Source: Flavobacterium sp. ALD4
GTDB taxonomy: Bacteria; Bacteroidota; Bacteroidia; Flavobacteriales; Flavobacteriaceae
Length of the DNA stretch: 64,000 bases
Direction of reading: 5' to 3'
NCBI RefSeq assembly: GCF_002836475.1
Contig: NZ_PJBJ01000023.1
Span: 411,537 to 475,536, forward strand
Of this stretch, positions 44,405 through 53,828 are shown piece after piece (the stretch's first letter is position 1; each line of letters opens with the position of its first letter). Under the pieces are notes generated by a model. It ran no database searches and was not told the DNA's origin. It saw only the letters and a list, made by a program, of their open reading frames with translations. The position numbers were made by a program, and so were the translations under genes.

Positions 44405-45462
44405 AGGAAGTTAATCCGAATCATTTTATTTTTACCTGCAGCAATTGCAGTATGATTGTCTATAAACCGAATTGTAAACAGGCTCGAATCAGTAGCCAGT
44501 TGTTTCCAAGAATTCCCACTGTCATAGGAGTAATAAAGTCCGGATGCACCAACGCTAACTAATGATTTTCCGTTACTGTTCGGAACATATTGCACACAAG
44601 AAGCATATCCAAAACCTTGATTTTCCGCCATGAGTTCCCAAGTTTTACCTCCATCTTCAGTTCTAGCTTTGTTTCCGAAATTTTGATTCAGCGCTTCATA
44701 ATCACCCCCTGCGATAAATCCATTTTTAGCATCATAAAAATCGGCGGTGAAGATACCGGCCATTGCTTTTCCTTGTACAATGGGAGTATCATATACTTCC
44801 CAAGTATTCCCCTTATCCGCCGAATAGAAGACTCTAGCTTTCTTACCTCCTGAAACAATCCAGGTTTTATTTCCCTTTATCACTATATTAGTATTGCTTG
44901 CAGCAAAAGCAGCTTCACCATCCATAATTTCCGGCAGTTTACCCGACGGGATTTTGTTCCATGAATTCCCTCCGTCCCTAGTTATGATAATCGAAAGGCA
45001 ATCTGTTATGGGGTCACCCATCGCTATTCCTTCGTTTTTATTCCAAAATTTCATGCTGTCGTAAAAAACCTTTTCATTATTTTCCTCATACTCTAAGGTT
45101 ATTTTTAAATCCTCCTTGGAAACCTTATAAAGCAAAGCCGGATTAGCCACGCTCAATAGAAAAACATTTGTTGTTGTTTGTGCAATACTTCTAAATTCCA
45201 ACTGTAGGGTATCCTTAATGATTTTGCTTTCAAATTTTTTGTTTTTTTTCAAATCATAAAAACCAAATCTTGAATTATTCCCTGCATACCAAATTTTATT
45301 TCCATCAACGGTAATGGCTCTGATACTAATATTATCTTTAAATAGCGTGTCTATACTCACTGTTTTGAAAATAGTTTTATCACTACTTGAATTAGTATAA
45401 GAAGCTGTTTTACAACTATTAAAAAAAACAACTCCCAGTGCAATTAAAAAAATATTTCTCAT
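44398..45462 (-). CDS. Lipoprotein with BNR/Ycf48-like beta-propeller repeats
   Basis: A 354-residue protein with a lipoprotein signal (VFFNSC, cysteine at 17). Repeated blades carry the S/DxGxxW Asp-box: TRDGGNSWNKIP, SADKGNTWEVYD, TEDGGKTWELMA and SYDSGNSWKQLA. This gives a beta-propeller of the Ycf48/sialidase-repeat type, usually annotated as oxidoreductase in Flavobacterium without proof. Such propellers assist assembly of membrane complexes or bind glycans. Four Asp-boxes are clear by eye. Function unresolved. Confidence 0.85.
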   Translation of the reverse strand: MRNIFLIALGVVFFNSCKTASYTNSSSDKTIFKTVSIDTLFKDNISIRAITVDGNKIWYAGNNSRFGFYDLKKNKKFESKIIKDTLQLEFRSIAQTTTNVFLLSVANPALLYKVSKEDLKITLEYEENNEKVFYDSMKFWNKNEGIAMGDPITDCLSIIITRDGGNSWNKIPSGKLPEIMDGEAAFAASNTNIVIKGNKTWIVSGGKKARVFYSADKGNTWEVYDTPIVQGKAMAGIFTADFYDAKNGFIAGGDYEALNQNFGNKARTEDGGKTWELMAENQGFGYASCVQYVPNSNGKSLVSVGASGLYYSYDSGNSWKQLATDSSLFTIRFIDNHTAIAAGKNKMIRINFLK

Positions 45463-45579
45463 TTTAACTCTTTTATTAGAAGCTAATTTACAATTTAATA
45501 TAGTAATACCAAACGCTCTTAAAATTACTTGGCACAGTAATTGGATATTGAATTATTGTTAAACGTAAATACACATACT

Positions 45580-46923
45580 ATGAAAACTAAACTATTATTA
45601 TTAAGCCTGATGACCTCAGTTTTTATAGTGCAAGCGCAAGATAGAAACAGGGTTAGCGCCATGAACAATGAAATTAGCGATAATTTAGACTTGAGAGCCG
45701 TTGCTGATATTTTTGGAGATTCAAGAAATCTTCAGGAATTTGAAAGACAACTAAATGATCCTGAACTACAAATATCAAATTTAGATTTAAACAACGATAA
45801 CGAAGTAGATTACTTACGGGTTATAGAGACTGTAGATAACAGAACCCATGTCGTGATAATACAATCTGTACTTGATCGCGATGTTTACCAAGATGTTGCA
45901 ACAATCGAAATAGAAAAGGACAGATACAATAAGGTTCATGTACAAGTTGTGGGTAATGAATATATGTATGGTCAAAATTACATTTACGAACCCGTATATT
46001 ATAATACACCAATAATTTACGCTTCTTTTTGGTCTTATAATTACAGACCGTATGTTTCAAACTGGTATTGGGATTATTACCCATCATACTATTATGCTTG
46101 GAATCCATTCCCCGTATATAGGTACAGGAATAATATCCAAATTAGCTTGAATATAAACAACAACTATAATTATGTCAATTATAGAAGAAGCAATCAAGCA
46201 GTTATACTTTACAATTCAAGACGTTCAAATGGCTATGAAAGACAATATCCCAACAATAATTTTTCGAGAAGAAACACTAATGTTTCAAATCGTTATGAAT
46301 TAGAGCAAAGAAGAGGGAATCGAAATGAAATTGGTTATTATCAAAACAGAAACCGATCATCTAGAGTAGATAAAGCGCAAAGAGGAGGAAATCAAAGAGA
46401 TATTTCTCAAAATAGAAACCAATCATCAAGAGAAAGTAACCAAAGAGGCTATGCTCAAAACAGAAGTACTCCTTCCAGAGAAAATACTTCTCAACGAGAA
46501 GGAAATCAAAGAGCCAATGCTCAAAACAGAAGTAATCCTTCACGAGAGACAGCTCCGGGAAGTAACAGACCACAAAGAGACTATGCACAAAACATATCAA
46601 ACCCTTCAAGAGAAAATGCCCAACAAAGAACTGAAACGCAAAGAGACAATTCTCAGAACAGAGATAATTCTCCTAGAGAATCTGCTCCACAAAGAACTCA
46701 AACGCAAAGAAACAACTCTCAAGACAGAGCTAGCTCTTCTAGAGGAAGTGCACCACAAAGAACTCAAACGCAAAGAAGCAACTCTCAAGACAGAGTTAAC
46801 TCTTCTAGAGAAAGTGCTCCACAAAGAACTCAAAATAAAAGAGGAAATTCTCAAAAGAGTGATGCACAGCGAACCGAATCAGGTAGAGACAATTCTTCCA
46901 GAGGAAACAATAGAAGATCTTAA
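45580..46923 (+). CDS. Secreted protein with a tyrosine-rich region and a 22-residue tandem repeat
   Basis: A 447-residue protein from ATG 45580 (MKTKLLLLSLMTS), signal peptide cut near VQAQ; an upstream in-frame codon at 45541 is rejected because the signal begins at the later ATG. Residues ~30-130 form a compact domain (LDLRAVADIFGDSRN, NNDNEVDYLRVIE). Residues ~140-200 are very rich in tyrosine and tryptophan. From about 225 the protein is Arg/Asn/Ser/Gln-rich and basic, and 303-435 is a tandem repeat of 22 residues (APQRTQTQRNNSQDR type). The last part is likely disordered and could bind nucleic acid or polyanion; this is inference. No family recognised. Confidence 0.78.
   Translation: MKTKLLLLSLMTSVFIVQAQDRNRVSAMNNEISDNLDLRAVADIFGDSRNLQEFERQLNDPELQISNLDLNNDNEVDYLRVIETVDNRTHVVIIQSVLDRDVYQDVATIEIEKDRYNKVHVQVVGNEYMYGQNYIYEPVYYNTPIIYASFWSYNYRPYVSNWYWDYYPSYYYAWNPFPVYRYRNNIQISLNINNNYNYVNYRRSNQAVILYNSRRSNGYERQYPNNNFSRRNTNVSNRYELEQRRGNRNEIGYYQNRNRSSRVDKAQRGGNQRDISQNRNQSSRESNQRGYAQNRSTPSRENTSQREGNQRANAQNRSNPSRETAPGSNRPQRDYAQNISNPSRENAQQRTETQRDNSQNRDNSPRESAPQRTQTQRNNSQDRASSSRGSAPQRTQTQRSNSQDRVNSSRESAPQRTQNKRGNSQKSDAQRTESGRDNSSRGNNRRS
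46486..46881 (+). repeat. 66-bp tandem repeat inside the secreted protein gene
   Basis: Units begin at 46486, 46552, 46618, 46684, 46750 and 46816, exactly 66 nt apart, each coding 22 residues of the pattern xxQRTxTQRxNSQxRxxSSRES. The first two are the most diverged. The third to fifth are nearly alike at DNA level. The sixth is cut short. An exact period without indels suggests recent slippage or unequal crossing-over under frame selection. Confidence 0.85.
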
Positions 46924-46946
46924 AAACAATTAAATAAAATGGTTTT

Positions 46947-46976
46947 AAACACGGTCAATTGACCGTGTTTTTTTTA
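46947..46976 (+). terminator. Rho-independent terminator after the repeat-protein gene
   Basis: Stem AAACACGGTC/GACCGTGTTT with an AATT loop and eight T, starting 23 nt after the stop codon. Confidence 0.92.
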
Positions 46977-47019
46977 TGCCCTTTTTCAAAATAAACAAGC
47001 TTACTTTATTTAAAAAGAG

Positions 47020-47027
47020 TAAATTTG
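47020..47027 (+). promoter_or_regulatory. -7 box TAAATTTG of kup
   Basis: A perfect TAnnTTTG match 22 nt upstream of the kup ATG at 47050. It lies after the terminator of the previous gene, so kup has its own promoter. Confidence 0.65.
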
Positions 47028-47049
47028 ACAAGTTTTTTAAAAGTACTAC

Positions 47050-49011
47050 ATGAGCACATCGCATAAAAACCTACATTCAAAATTATCATTAGGCGGATTA
47101 CTGATTACATTGGGAATAATATATGGCGATATTGGAACATCCCCTTTATATGTTATGAAAGCCATTCTTGGTGAAAGTATAATTAATGCAGATATCGTTT
47201 TAGGGGGAATTTCAGCTGTCTTTTGGACTCTTACCCTACAGACTACCATCAAATACGTCATCATTACTTTAAGCGCAGACAATCATGGTGAGGGCGGAAT
47301 CTTTGCTTTATATGCCTTAGTCAAAAAAACGAAAATTAAATGGTTAATAGTACCCGCCATTATTGGGGGTAGCGCATTGCTTGCAGACGGAATCATAACT
47401 CCTCCTATTTCTGTTTCGTCAGCAGTAGAAGGAATTAGAACCTATTACCCTCAAATAAACACAATCCCTATTGTCATCGGCATACTATTCGTGCTGTTTA
47501 GCATCCAGCAGTTCGGGACAAAATTAGTTGGGAAGTTTTTTGCACCTATGATGCTTATTTGGTTTAGTATGCTTGGCATCCTTGGCTTAATACAAGTCGC
47601 AAAACATCCTGAAGTTTTCAAAGCATTTAACCCGTACTATGCCTATCATCTATTATCGATACATCCGGATGGTTTTTTCGTGTTGGGTTTTGTATTTTTA
47701 TGTACGACTGGAGCCGAAGCATTGTATTCGGACATGGGGCACTGTGGACGAAAAAACATTCGAATCAGTTGGATTTTTGTAAAAACCACTTTGGTATTAA
47801 ATTATTTTGGACAAGCAGCCTATTTAATCCATCATGAAGGGGAATCCTTGACAACCTTGGGAGGACCAAATGGCAATCCGTTTTATTTGATCATGGCAGA
47901 CTGGTTTCAGCCTGTGGGAATTGTAATTGCTACACTTGCTGCGGTTATAGCCTCTCAGGCACTTATTAGTGGCTCCTTTACATTGATAAATGAAGCGATG
48001 CGATTAAATTTTTGGCCAAAAGTAAAAATAGAATACCCCACCGAACTGAAAGGGCAATTATACATTCCTTCCATCAACTGGTTGTTATTTGTTGGATGTG
48101 TTGGCATAGTATTGCATTTTGAGGAATCGGGAAATATGGAACATGCCTATGGCCTAGCCATAATTTTATGCATGATAATGACCACTATTTTACTCAATTT
48201 CTACTTAATCATGAAAAGAGTGAAGTTATATATTATCATACCTATAATATCCACTTACCTATTGATTGAATTCAGTTTTTTAGTAGCAAATATCACGAAA
48301 TTTTCTGAAGGCGGTTACGTAACATTGATCATTGCCCTCGCTTTAATCTCGATTATGACCATCTGGTATTTAGCTAAGAAAATCAATAAAAGTTACACGA
48401 AAATTGTAAAAATTGAAGATTATAAAAAAGTATTGACAGAATTAGGCGCTGACCTTTCAATTCCAAAATACGCCACCCACCTAGTTTATATGACTAATGC
48501 AAATCGTGTGGACGAAATTGAAGAAAAAGTGATGTATTCCATTTTACAAAAACGACCAAAAAGAGCGGATATATATTGGTTTGTTCATGTCAACATATTA
48601 TCCGAACCTTACAAAACCGAATATAAAGTAACTGAAATCATTAAAGATGATTTATATCGTGTAGACTTTAATTTAGGATTTAGAGAACCTACTAAAATAA
48701 ACCTGATGTTTAGGGAAGTAATCAGGGATATGGTAAAAAAAGGAGAGGTAGATATTACCAGCAGGTATGAATCTTTAAGCAAAAACAATATAATAGGTGA
48801 TTTCAAATTTGTGCTGTCTGAAAAGTTTCTTTCAAATGACAGTGATTTAAGGTGGCATGAAAAAATAATCATGAACTCCTACTTCTTTATCAAGAAACTA
48901 AGTTTATCTGAAGAACGAGCATTTGGACTTGACAGCAGTTCTGTGAAAATAGAGAAATTCCCTATGGTGCTACATGCTCCTCAAAACATAGGTTTAACGC
49001 GAGTTAAATAA
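47050..49011 (+). CDS. kup: KUP-family potassium uptake protein
   Basis: A 653-residue potassium-proton symporter. The family opening LGIIYGDIGTSPLYVMKAI is intact, followed by NHGEGGIFALYALV and about 12 membrane helices up to ~445. A cytosolic C-terminal domain of ~200 residues follows. It imports potassium at the inner membrane, mainly when external levels or pH are low. A single gene with its own promoter and terminator. Confidence 0.95.
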   Translation: MSTSHKNLHSKLSLGGLLITLGIIYGDIGTSPLYVMKAILGESIINADIVLGGISAVFWTLTLQTTIKYVIITLSADNHGEGGIFALYALVKKTKIKWLIVPAIIGGSALLADGIITPPISVSSAVEGIRTYYPQINTIPIVIGILFVLFSIQQFGTKLVGKFFAPMMLIWFSMLGILGLIQVAKHPEVFKAFNPYYAYHLLSIHPDGFFVLGFVFLCTTGAEALYSDMGHCGRKNIRISWIFVKTTLVLNYFGQAAYLIHHEGESLTTLGGPNGNPFYLIMADWFQPVGIVIATLAAVIASQALISGSFTLINEAMRLNFWPKVKIEYPTELKGQLYIPSINWLLFVGCVGIVLHFEESGNMEHAYGLAIILCMIMTTILLNFYLIMKRVKLYIIIPIISTYLLIEFSFLVANITKFSEGGYVTLIIALALISIMTIWYLAKKINKSYTKIVKIEDYKKVLTELGADLSIPKYATHLVYMTNANRVDEIEEKVMYSILQKRPKRADIYWFVHVNILSEPYKTEYKVTEIIKDDLYRVDFNLGFREPTKINLMFREVIRDMVKKGEVDITSRYESLSKNNIIGDFKFVLSEKFLSNDSDLRWHEKIIMNSYFFIKKLSLSEERAFGLDSSSVKIEKFPMVLHAPQNIGLTRVK

Positions 49012-49032
49012 TCATTCTCTACTGAAAATTTC

Positions 49033-49065
49033 AAAAACACCGCTTTAATAGCGGTGTTTTTTTTT
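49033..49065 (+). terminator. Rho-independent terminator after kup
   Basis: Stem CACCGC (49038-49043)/GCGGTG (49051-49056), extended by A/T pairs, with a TTTAATA loop and a run of nine or more T. Confidence 0.9.
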
Positions 49066-49125
49066 ATAAAAAAAATATAAAACCAACATTCATTATTTAA
49101 AATTTAACTTTTGATCAATTAATAC

Positions 49126-49133
49126 TACCTTTG
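49126..49133 (+). promoter_or_regulatory. -7 box TACCTTTG of the rRNA methyltransferase gene
   Basis: A perfect TAnnTTTG match, 17 nt before the ATG at 49151. TTTTG at 49109-49113 is too near to serve as a normal -33 box. Confidence 0.65.
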
Positions 49134-49150
49134 CACCTCAATTATTTAAA

Positions 49151-50410
49151 ATGAGATTACACAGAAATTTAGTTTATACCACCATTGATTCCCTAAATGC
49201 AATATTTAACGAAGGGGAATATGCAGATAAAGTGGTTGCAAGAGCCTTAAAAAAAGACAAACGTTGGGGAAGCTCTGATAGAAAATTTGTTGCCGAAACC
49301 ATCTATGAAGTAGTACGATGGAAAAGATTATATGCTGAAATTGCAGAAGTAAAGGAACCTTTCGACAGAGACAATCTTTGGAGAATGTTTGCTGTATGGG
49401 CCGTTTTAAGAGGCTATCCTATTCCGGATTGGCGCCAAATGGAGGGAACTCCTGAAAGAAAAATAAAAGGACGCTTTGATGAATTATCAAAAGTAAGAGC
49501 CTTAAAAGAATCTATTCCGGATTGGATGGACGAATTGGGAGTAAAAGAATTAGGAGAAAAGGTATGGGCTGCAGAAATAACGGCTCAAAACCAACCTGCA
49601 AAAGTAGTCCTTAGAGTAAACACACTTAAAACTACCAAAGAGGTTTTGAGAGCAATCCTAATGGATTTAAATATCGAAACAGATTATTTAAAAAGTCAAC
49701 CTGATGCTTTAGTTTTAAAGGAAAGAGCCAATGTCTTTATGACAGATGCTTTCAAACAAGGTTTTTTTGAAGTTCAAGATGCCAATTCACAACTGGTTGC
49801 CGCTTTTCTTGATGTTAAGCCAGGAATGCGTGTAGTTGATACTTGTGCAGGTGCAGGTGGTAAAACATTGCATATGGCAGCTTTGATGGAAAACAAAGGG
49901 CTATTGATTGCTATGGATTTATATGAAAGTAAATTAAAGCAATTAAAAATAAGAGCTAAAAGAGATGGGGCATTTAATATCGAATACCGCATTATCGATT
50001 CTACAAAAGTAATTAAGAAACTGCATCAGAAAGCAGATCGTGTTCTAATCGATGCTCCATGTAGTGGTTTAGGGGTTCTAAAAAGAAATCCTGACGCAAA
50101 GTGGAAATTGAAACCTGAGTTTATCGATAACATGCGTAAGATACAGGCAGAAGTCTTAGAAAGTTATTCTAAAATTGTAAAACCAGGAGGAAAATTGGTT
50201 TACGCTACTTGCTCTATATTACCTTCTGAAAATCAAGAGCAAATTGCTCATTTCCTGACTACCGACATTGGAAAAGAATTCAATTTTGTTAAAGACCAAA
50301 AGATTCTAGCTTCAGAATCAGGTTTTGACGGTTTCTATATGGCATTGTTAGAAAGAAAAGAAGAAGAAATAAAAGTAAAAGAAATTAAAGAAGTAGAAGA
50401 AGTAAAATAA
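49151..50410 (+). CDS. RsmB/NOP-family RNA cytosine-C5 methyltransferase
   Basis: A 419-residue enzyme with an N-terminal NusB-like helical part and a C-terminal SAM domain. SAM motif I is VVDTCAGAGGKTLHMAAL, motif IV ADRVLIDAPCSGLG (PCS) and motif VI YATCSILPSENQ, giving the two catalytic cysteines of the family. RsmB methylates C967 of 16S rRNA; other members act on tRNA or 23S, so the exact base is unsure. The last ~20 residues are a charged KEEEIKVKEIKEVEEVK tail. Monocistronic, with a terminator shared with the convergent rho gene. Confidence 0.92.
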   Translation: MRLHRNLVYTTIDSLNAIFNEGEYADKVVARALKKDKRWGSSDRKFVAETIYEVVRWKRLYAEIAEVKEPFDRDNLWRMFAVWAVLRGYPIPDWRQMEGTPERKIKGRFDELSKVRALKESIPDWMDELGVKELGEKVWAAEITAQNQPAKVVLRVNTLKTTKEVLRAILMDLNIETDYLKSQPDALVLKERANVFMTDAFKQGFFEVQDANSQLVAAFLDVKPGMRVVDTCAGAGGKTLHMAALMENKGLLIAMDLYESKLKQLKIRAKRDGAFNIEYRIIDSTKVIKKLHQKADRVLIDAPCSGLGVLKRNPDAKWKLKPEFIDNMRKIQAEVLESYSKIVKPGGKLVYATCSILPSENQEQIAHFLTTDIGKEFNFVKDQKILASESGFDGFYMALLERKEEEIKVKEIKEVEEVK

Positions 50411-50486
50411 GAACATAGAAAACAGATTTAAAACTCCCATAGAGTTAAAAAAAATCCAAATTCCACTTATAACAATGTGATTAAAT

Positions 50487-50526
50487 AAAAAACTCCAATT
50501 TCAAATTTGAAATTGGAGTTTTTTTA
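50487..50526. terminator. Bidirectional terminator between the methyltransferase and rho genes
   Basis: A long perfect palindrome (core AACTCCAATTTCAAA/TTTGAAATTGGAGTT) with A and T runs on each side, between two convergent genes. Confidence 0.9.
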
Positions 50527-50590
50527 TGATTTACAAAATTGAACTTTTTCAGTTGGATTTTGGAATATAATTTTTTTAAAATTTGATTTT

Positions 50591-52333
50591 TTAATCATTC
50601 ATAGAGATTAAAAACTCTTCATTATTTTTAGTTTTTCTGAAACGGTCGTTTATAAAACTCATGGCTTCAACAGGATTCATATCTGCCAAGTATTTTCTCA
50701 TAATCCACATTCTCTGTAAGGTTTGTTGATCCAATAATAAATCATCACGTCTTGTACTCGATGATGTCAAATCAATCGCAGGGAAGATACGTTTATTAGC
50801 AATTTTTCTATCCAATTGTAGTTCCATATTACCAGTACCTTTGAATTCTTCAAAAATCACTTCATCCATTTTCGAACCAGTTTCCGTCAATGCAGTTGCA
50901 ATAATACTCAAAGACCCACCATTTTCAACATTACGGGCAGCTCCAAAGAATCGTTTAGGTTTTTGTAGCGCATTAGCATCTACACCACCACTCAATACTT
51001 TACCTGATGCCGGTTGTACCGTATTATATGCTCTAGCCAATCGCGTAATTGAATCTAAAAGAATCACTACATCATGACCACATTCCACTAATCTTTTTGC
51101 TTTTTCAAGAACGATATTAGCAATTTTAACATGTTCCTGAGGTTCTCTGTCAAAAGTAGAAGCAATCACTTCTCCACGCACGCTACGTTGCATATCTGTA
51201 ACTTCTTCCGGACGCTCGTCTATCAATAAAACAATAAGATAAACTTCAGGATGATTAGCGGCAATTGCATTAGCAATTTCTTTCAGCAACATGGTTTTAC
51301 CCGTTTTTGGCTGAGCGACAATCATACCACGTTGTCCTTTTCCTATTGGAGAAAACAAATCAATAATTCGCGTTGAAATAGTACTTTGTCTTGCTGCCAA
51401 ATTAAATTTTTCTGATGGAAAAACAGGCGTTAAATGCTCGAATGAAACTCTATCACGAACAACCTGAGGATCATGTCCGTTTATTTTTAACACTTTTACT
51501 AATGGGAAAAACTTCTCTCCTTCTTTAGGAGGACGCACCACACCTTTAACAGTGTCTCCGGTTTTAAGTCCAAATAATCTGACTTGGGATGTTGATAAAT
51601 AAATATCATCCGGTGACGCAAGGTAATTATAATCAGAAGAGCGCAGGAAACCATAACCATCGGCCATCATTTCAAGAACACCTTCACTTTCTATTATTCC
51701 GTCAAATTCAAAATCAGAATCCCTAAAATTACTTTTCTTACTTTTAAAATTTGGGTTTTGATTTTGCTTATTTAACTGATTTGGATTTACTTTTTTTACA
51801 GCAACTACTACTTCTTGGGTTGCAGTAGAATCACTCGCGACAGCCTCTTCATTTTCTTTGACTGATTCTTTTGCGACTTCCTTATCCTTTTTTAAAGCAA
51901 CTTTCTTTTCGTAAGCTGATTTATTAAACTTAATAATCTTACCTACTTTTTTCTCTGCTACTGATGATTCATTTTCTGATTCCACTTCATTCACCGCTTC
52001 GACTTGAGAACTTACTTCAGCAGGAACCTCTACCTTCGCTTGCAGATCTGTATCCATGTAAGAGTCTTCATTATTGTAAATAGGACTGATTTTAGCTTTT
52101 TGAATGGCTGCCTTTTTAACGGGAACGATACGAGCCCTTTTAGGCTTATCATCCTCAACAAAGGATTCCGTTTTTAAATCTAAAGTTGGCTCAACTTTAG
52201 TCGTTTGATGCTCTAAAATCTGACCAATTAAGGTCTCCTTTTTTACACCGTTAAACTTTATGGTTTTAGCTGCTTTAGCTATAGCTTGAAGCTCAGAAAG
52301 CTTCATTTCTTTTAATGCAGAAATATCAAACAT
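50591..52333 (-). CDS. rho: Transcription termination factor Rho
   Basis: A 580-residue Rho, longer than the 419-residue E. coli protein. Residues 1-44 are the Rho N-terminal domain ([20 protein letters not shown]). Residues ~45-200 are a lysine/glutamate-rich, low-complexity insertion found in Bacteroidota. An RNA-binding CSD ([20 protein letters not shown]) and the RecA-like ATPase follow, with Walker [16 protein letters not shown], Walker [17 protein letters not shown] and the Q-loop. It ends Rho-dependent transcripts by 5'-3' RNA translocation. Confidence 0.97.
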   Translation of the reverse strand: MFDISALKEMKLSELQAIAKAAKTIKFNGVKKETLIGQILEHQTTKVEPTLDLKTESFVEDDKPKRARIVPVKKAAIQKAKISPIYNNEDSYMDTDLQAKVEVPAEVSSQVEAVNEVESENESSVAEKKVGKIIKFNKSAYEKKVALKKDKEVAKESVKENEEAVASDSTATQEVVVAVKKVNPNQLNKQNQNPNFKSKKSNFRDSDFEFDGIIESEGVLEMMADGYGFLRSSDYNYLASPDDIYLSTSQVRLFGLKTGDTVKGVVRPPKEGEKFFPLVKVLKINGHDPQVVRDRVSFEHLTPVFPSEKFNLAARQSTISTRIIDLFSPIGKGQRGMIVAQPKTGKTMLLKEIANAIAANHPEVYLIVLLIDERPEEVTDMQRSVRGEVIASTFDREPQEHVKIANIVLEKAKRLVECGHDVVILLDSITRLARAYNTVQPASGKVLSGGVDANALQKPKRFFGAARNVENGGSLSIIATALTETGSKMDEVIFEEFKGTGNMELQLDRKIANKRIFPAIDLTSSSTRRDDLLLDQQTLQRMWIMRKYLADMNPVEAMSFINDRFRKTKNNEEFLISMND

Positions 52334-52489
52334 GAATGTTCTATTGGTTTAATTAATTTGGATAATACTAAAAAGATAGGTAGTAATTATTTATAATGAA
52401 TTGACCGCAGTATGAAGTGCTTACGGTACTCTTATGCAATAATACGAATAAAATTTAATGATACAATAGTATTTTTAAAAAAGAAAATA

Positions 52490-52497
52490 TATTTTTG
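52490..52497 (+). promoter_or_regulatory. -7 box TATTTTTG of the DUF4293 gene
   Basis: A TAnnTTTG match 18 nt before the ATG at 52516, in the gap divergent from rho. Confidence 0.6.
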
Positions 52498-52515
52498 TGA
52501 CACAAATTTGATAAA

Positions 52516-52929
52516 ATGATACACAGAATTCAGACGATATATTTATTTCTTGCTTTTGTAGTGACAGGAATCCTGCCTTTTTTATTTCCGCTATGGACAA
52601 TGAACGACGGACATGATTATTTTTTTATGCAAAATCAGGTTTATGTTATTCTTTTGGGTTTGAGTACGACGCTTACCGTAGTGAGTGTTGTTTCCTATAA
52701 AAAAAGACAGAATCAATTTGTCATCGGCAGATTGAACATAATTTTAAATTTAATTTTATTGGGATTGTTTGTTTATCGTTCACTAAACGTATCTGGAGAA
52801 ACAGTTCTTGTTTCTGAGAAAGGTATTGGGATGTTTCTACCTATTGTTGCTATCGTATTATTAGTTTTAGCTAATAAGGCCATCAAAAAGGATGAAGATC
52901 TTGTCAAATCTGTGGACAGATTGAGATAA
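52516..52929 (+). CDS. DUF4293 membrane protein
   Basis: A 137-residue protein with four hydrophobic helices: IYLFLAFVVTGILPFLFPLW, VYVILLGLSTTLTVVSVVS, GRLNIILNLILLGLFVY and GIGMFLPIVAIVLLVLANKA. The MIHRIQTIYL start and the ending ANKAIKKDEDLVKSVDRLR are typical of DUF4293. The gene is regularly found beside rho in Bacteroidota, and it is here divergent from rho with a 182-nt gap. The function is not known. Confidence 0.88.
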   Translation: MIHRIQTIYLFLAFVVTGILPFLFPLWTMNDGHDYFFMQNQVYVILLGLSTTLTVVSVVSYKKRQNQFVIGRLNIILNLILLGLFVYRSLNVSGETVLVSEKGIGMFLPIVAIVLLVLANKAIKKDEDLVKSVDRLR

Positions 52930-52960
52930 ACCCATAACATTAGTTTATTAGTGCGAAGGG

Positions 52961-52988
52961 AACCCGAATGAAAATTCGGGTTTTTTTA
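52961..52988 (+). terminator. Rho-independent terminator after the DUF4293 gene
   Basis: Stem AACCCGAAT/ATTCGGGTT with a GAAA loop and seven T. It overlaps the upstream extension of the next frame (52988), which supports the later start at 53075 for the response regulator. Confidence 0.9.
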
Positions 52989-53074
52989 TGTTTATCAGTG
53001 AGGACAAGACAATAAAACGGTTTAAAACTATTATTGTCCTTTTTTTTTATAATTTTGATCTAACACACCACACC

Positions 53075-53737
53075 ATGAAAGACAAAATACGAATACACCT
53101 TGCAGATGACCATCAAGTACTGATAGACGGTATGCGCACGTTGTTAAATACGGTCTCCAATTTTGAGGTGGTCGGGTTTTCCTTAGACGGCAACACTCTT
53201 TATGATGATGTGACAAACAATAAGGCAAACATTCTTATTCTTGACATTAGTATGCCAAAAAAAGACGGAATAGCGGTAATTAAAGAGTTCGCCAAAAAAG
53301 GATACCCCTGCAGGGTCATTATCCTTTCTAGTTATGATGACTTAAAGATTATCCAGGAAGTCATGAAATTAGGAGTGAGTGGTTATTTAACAAAACAATG
53401 TGCCGGAGAAAATATTGTGGAAGCGATTCTGGCTGTAACTAACGGAGAAGAATATTTCTGCAATACGGTCAGAGAAAAAATATTTACTACCGCTACAAAA
53501 GACAATTCAAAATTAAATAAGCAAAACTCTATCATAAATTCCATCTTAACCGGCAGAGAAGTTGAAATCATCATTTTAATTGCATTAGAACATAGCGGGA
53601 AAGAGATCAGTGAAAAATTGTTTATCAGCACTAACACCGTAGAAACGCACCGTAAAAATATCATGAAAAAGCTAAAAGCAAAGAACACCATCAGTTTGGT
53701 TAAATTTGCTATAAAAAATAAATTGATTAAATCATAA
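53075..53737 (+). CDS. NarL/LuxR-family response regulator
   Basis: A 220-residue regulator from ATG 53075 (MKDKIRIHLADDHQVLIDGM). A frame from 52988 extends further but begins in the previous terminator. The REC domain has the acidic pair in LADDHQ, the phospho-acceptor D57 in ILDISMPKKDG and a lysine in GYLTKQCAGENIVEAI. The LuxR DNA-binding domain has LTGREVEIIILIALEHSGKE and the recognition helix STNTVETHRKNIMKKL. The partner kinase follows 91 nt downstream. Confidence 0.93.
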   Translation: MKDKIRIHLADDHQVLIDGMRTLLNTVSNFEVVGFSLDGNTLYDDVTNNKANILILDISMPKKDGIAVIKEFAKKGYPCRVIILSSYDDLKIIQEVMKLGVSGYLTKQCAGENIVEAILAVTNGEEYFCNTVREKIFTTATKDNSKLNKQNSIINSILTGREVEIIILIALEHSGKEISEKLFISTNTVETHRKNIMKKLKAKNTISLVKFAIKNKLIKS

Positions 53738-53828
53738 GCCTAAAAATATCCTTATCCGGCTCAATGGAAAATCGTTCCTGATCATTCGCTTTAAAAATTA
53801 AAAAAGACACTAACAGCTACCCTCTTCT

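Noticed and set aside
46451..46933. Open frame of 160 codons, and minus-strand frames at 46361-46609 and 46606-46854
   Set aside because: They arise because the 66-bp repeat, a multiple of three, keeps all frames open; the signal-peptide frame from 45580 is the real one.
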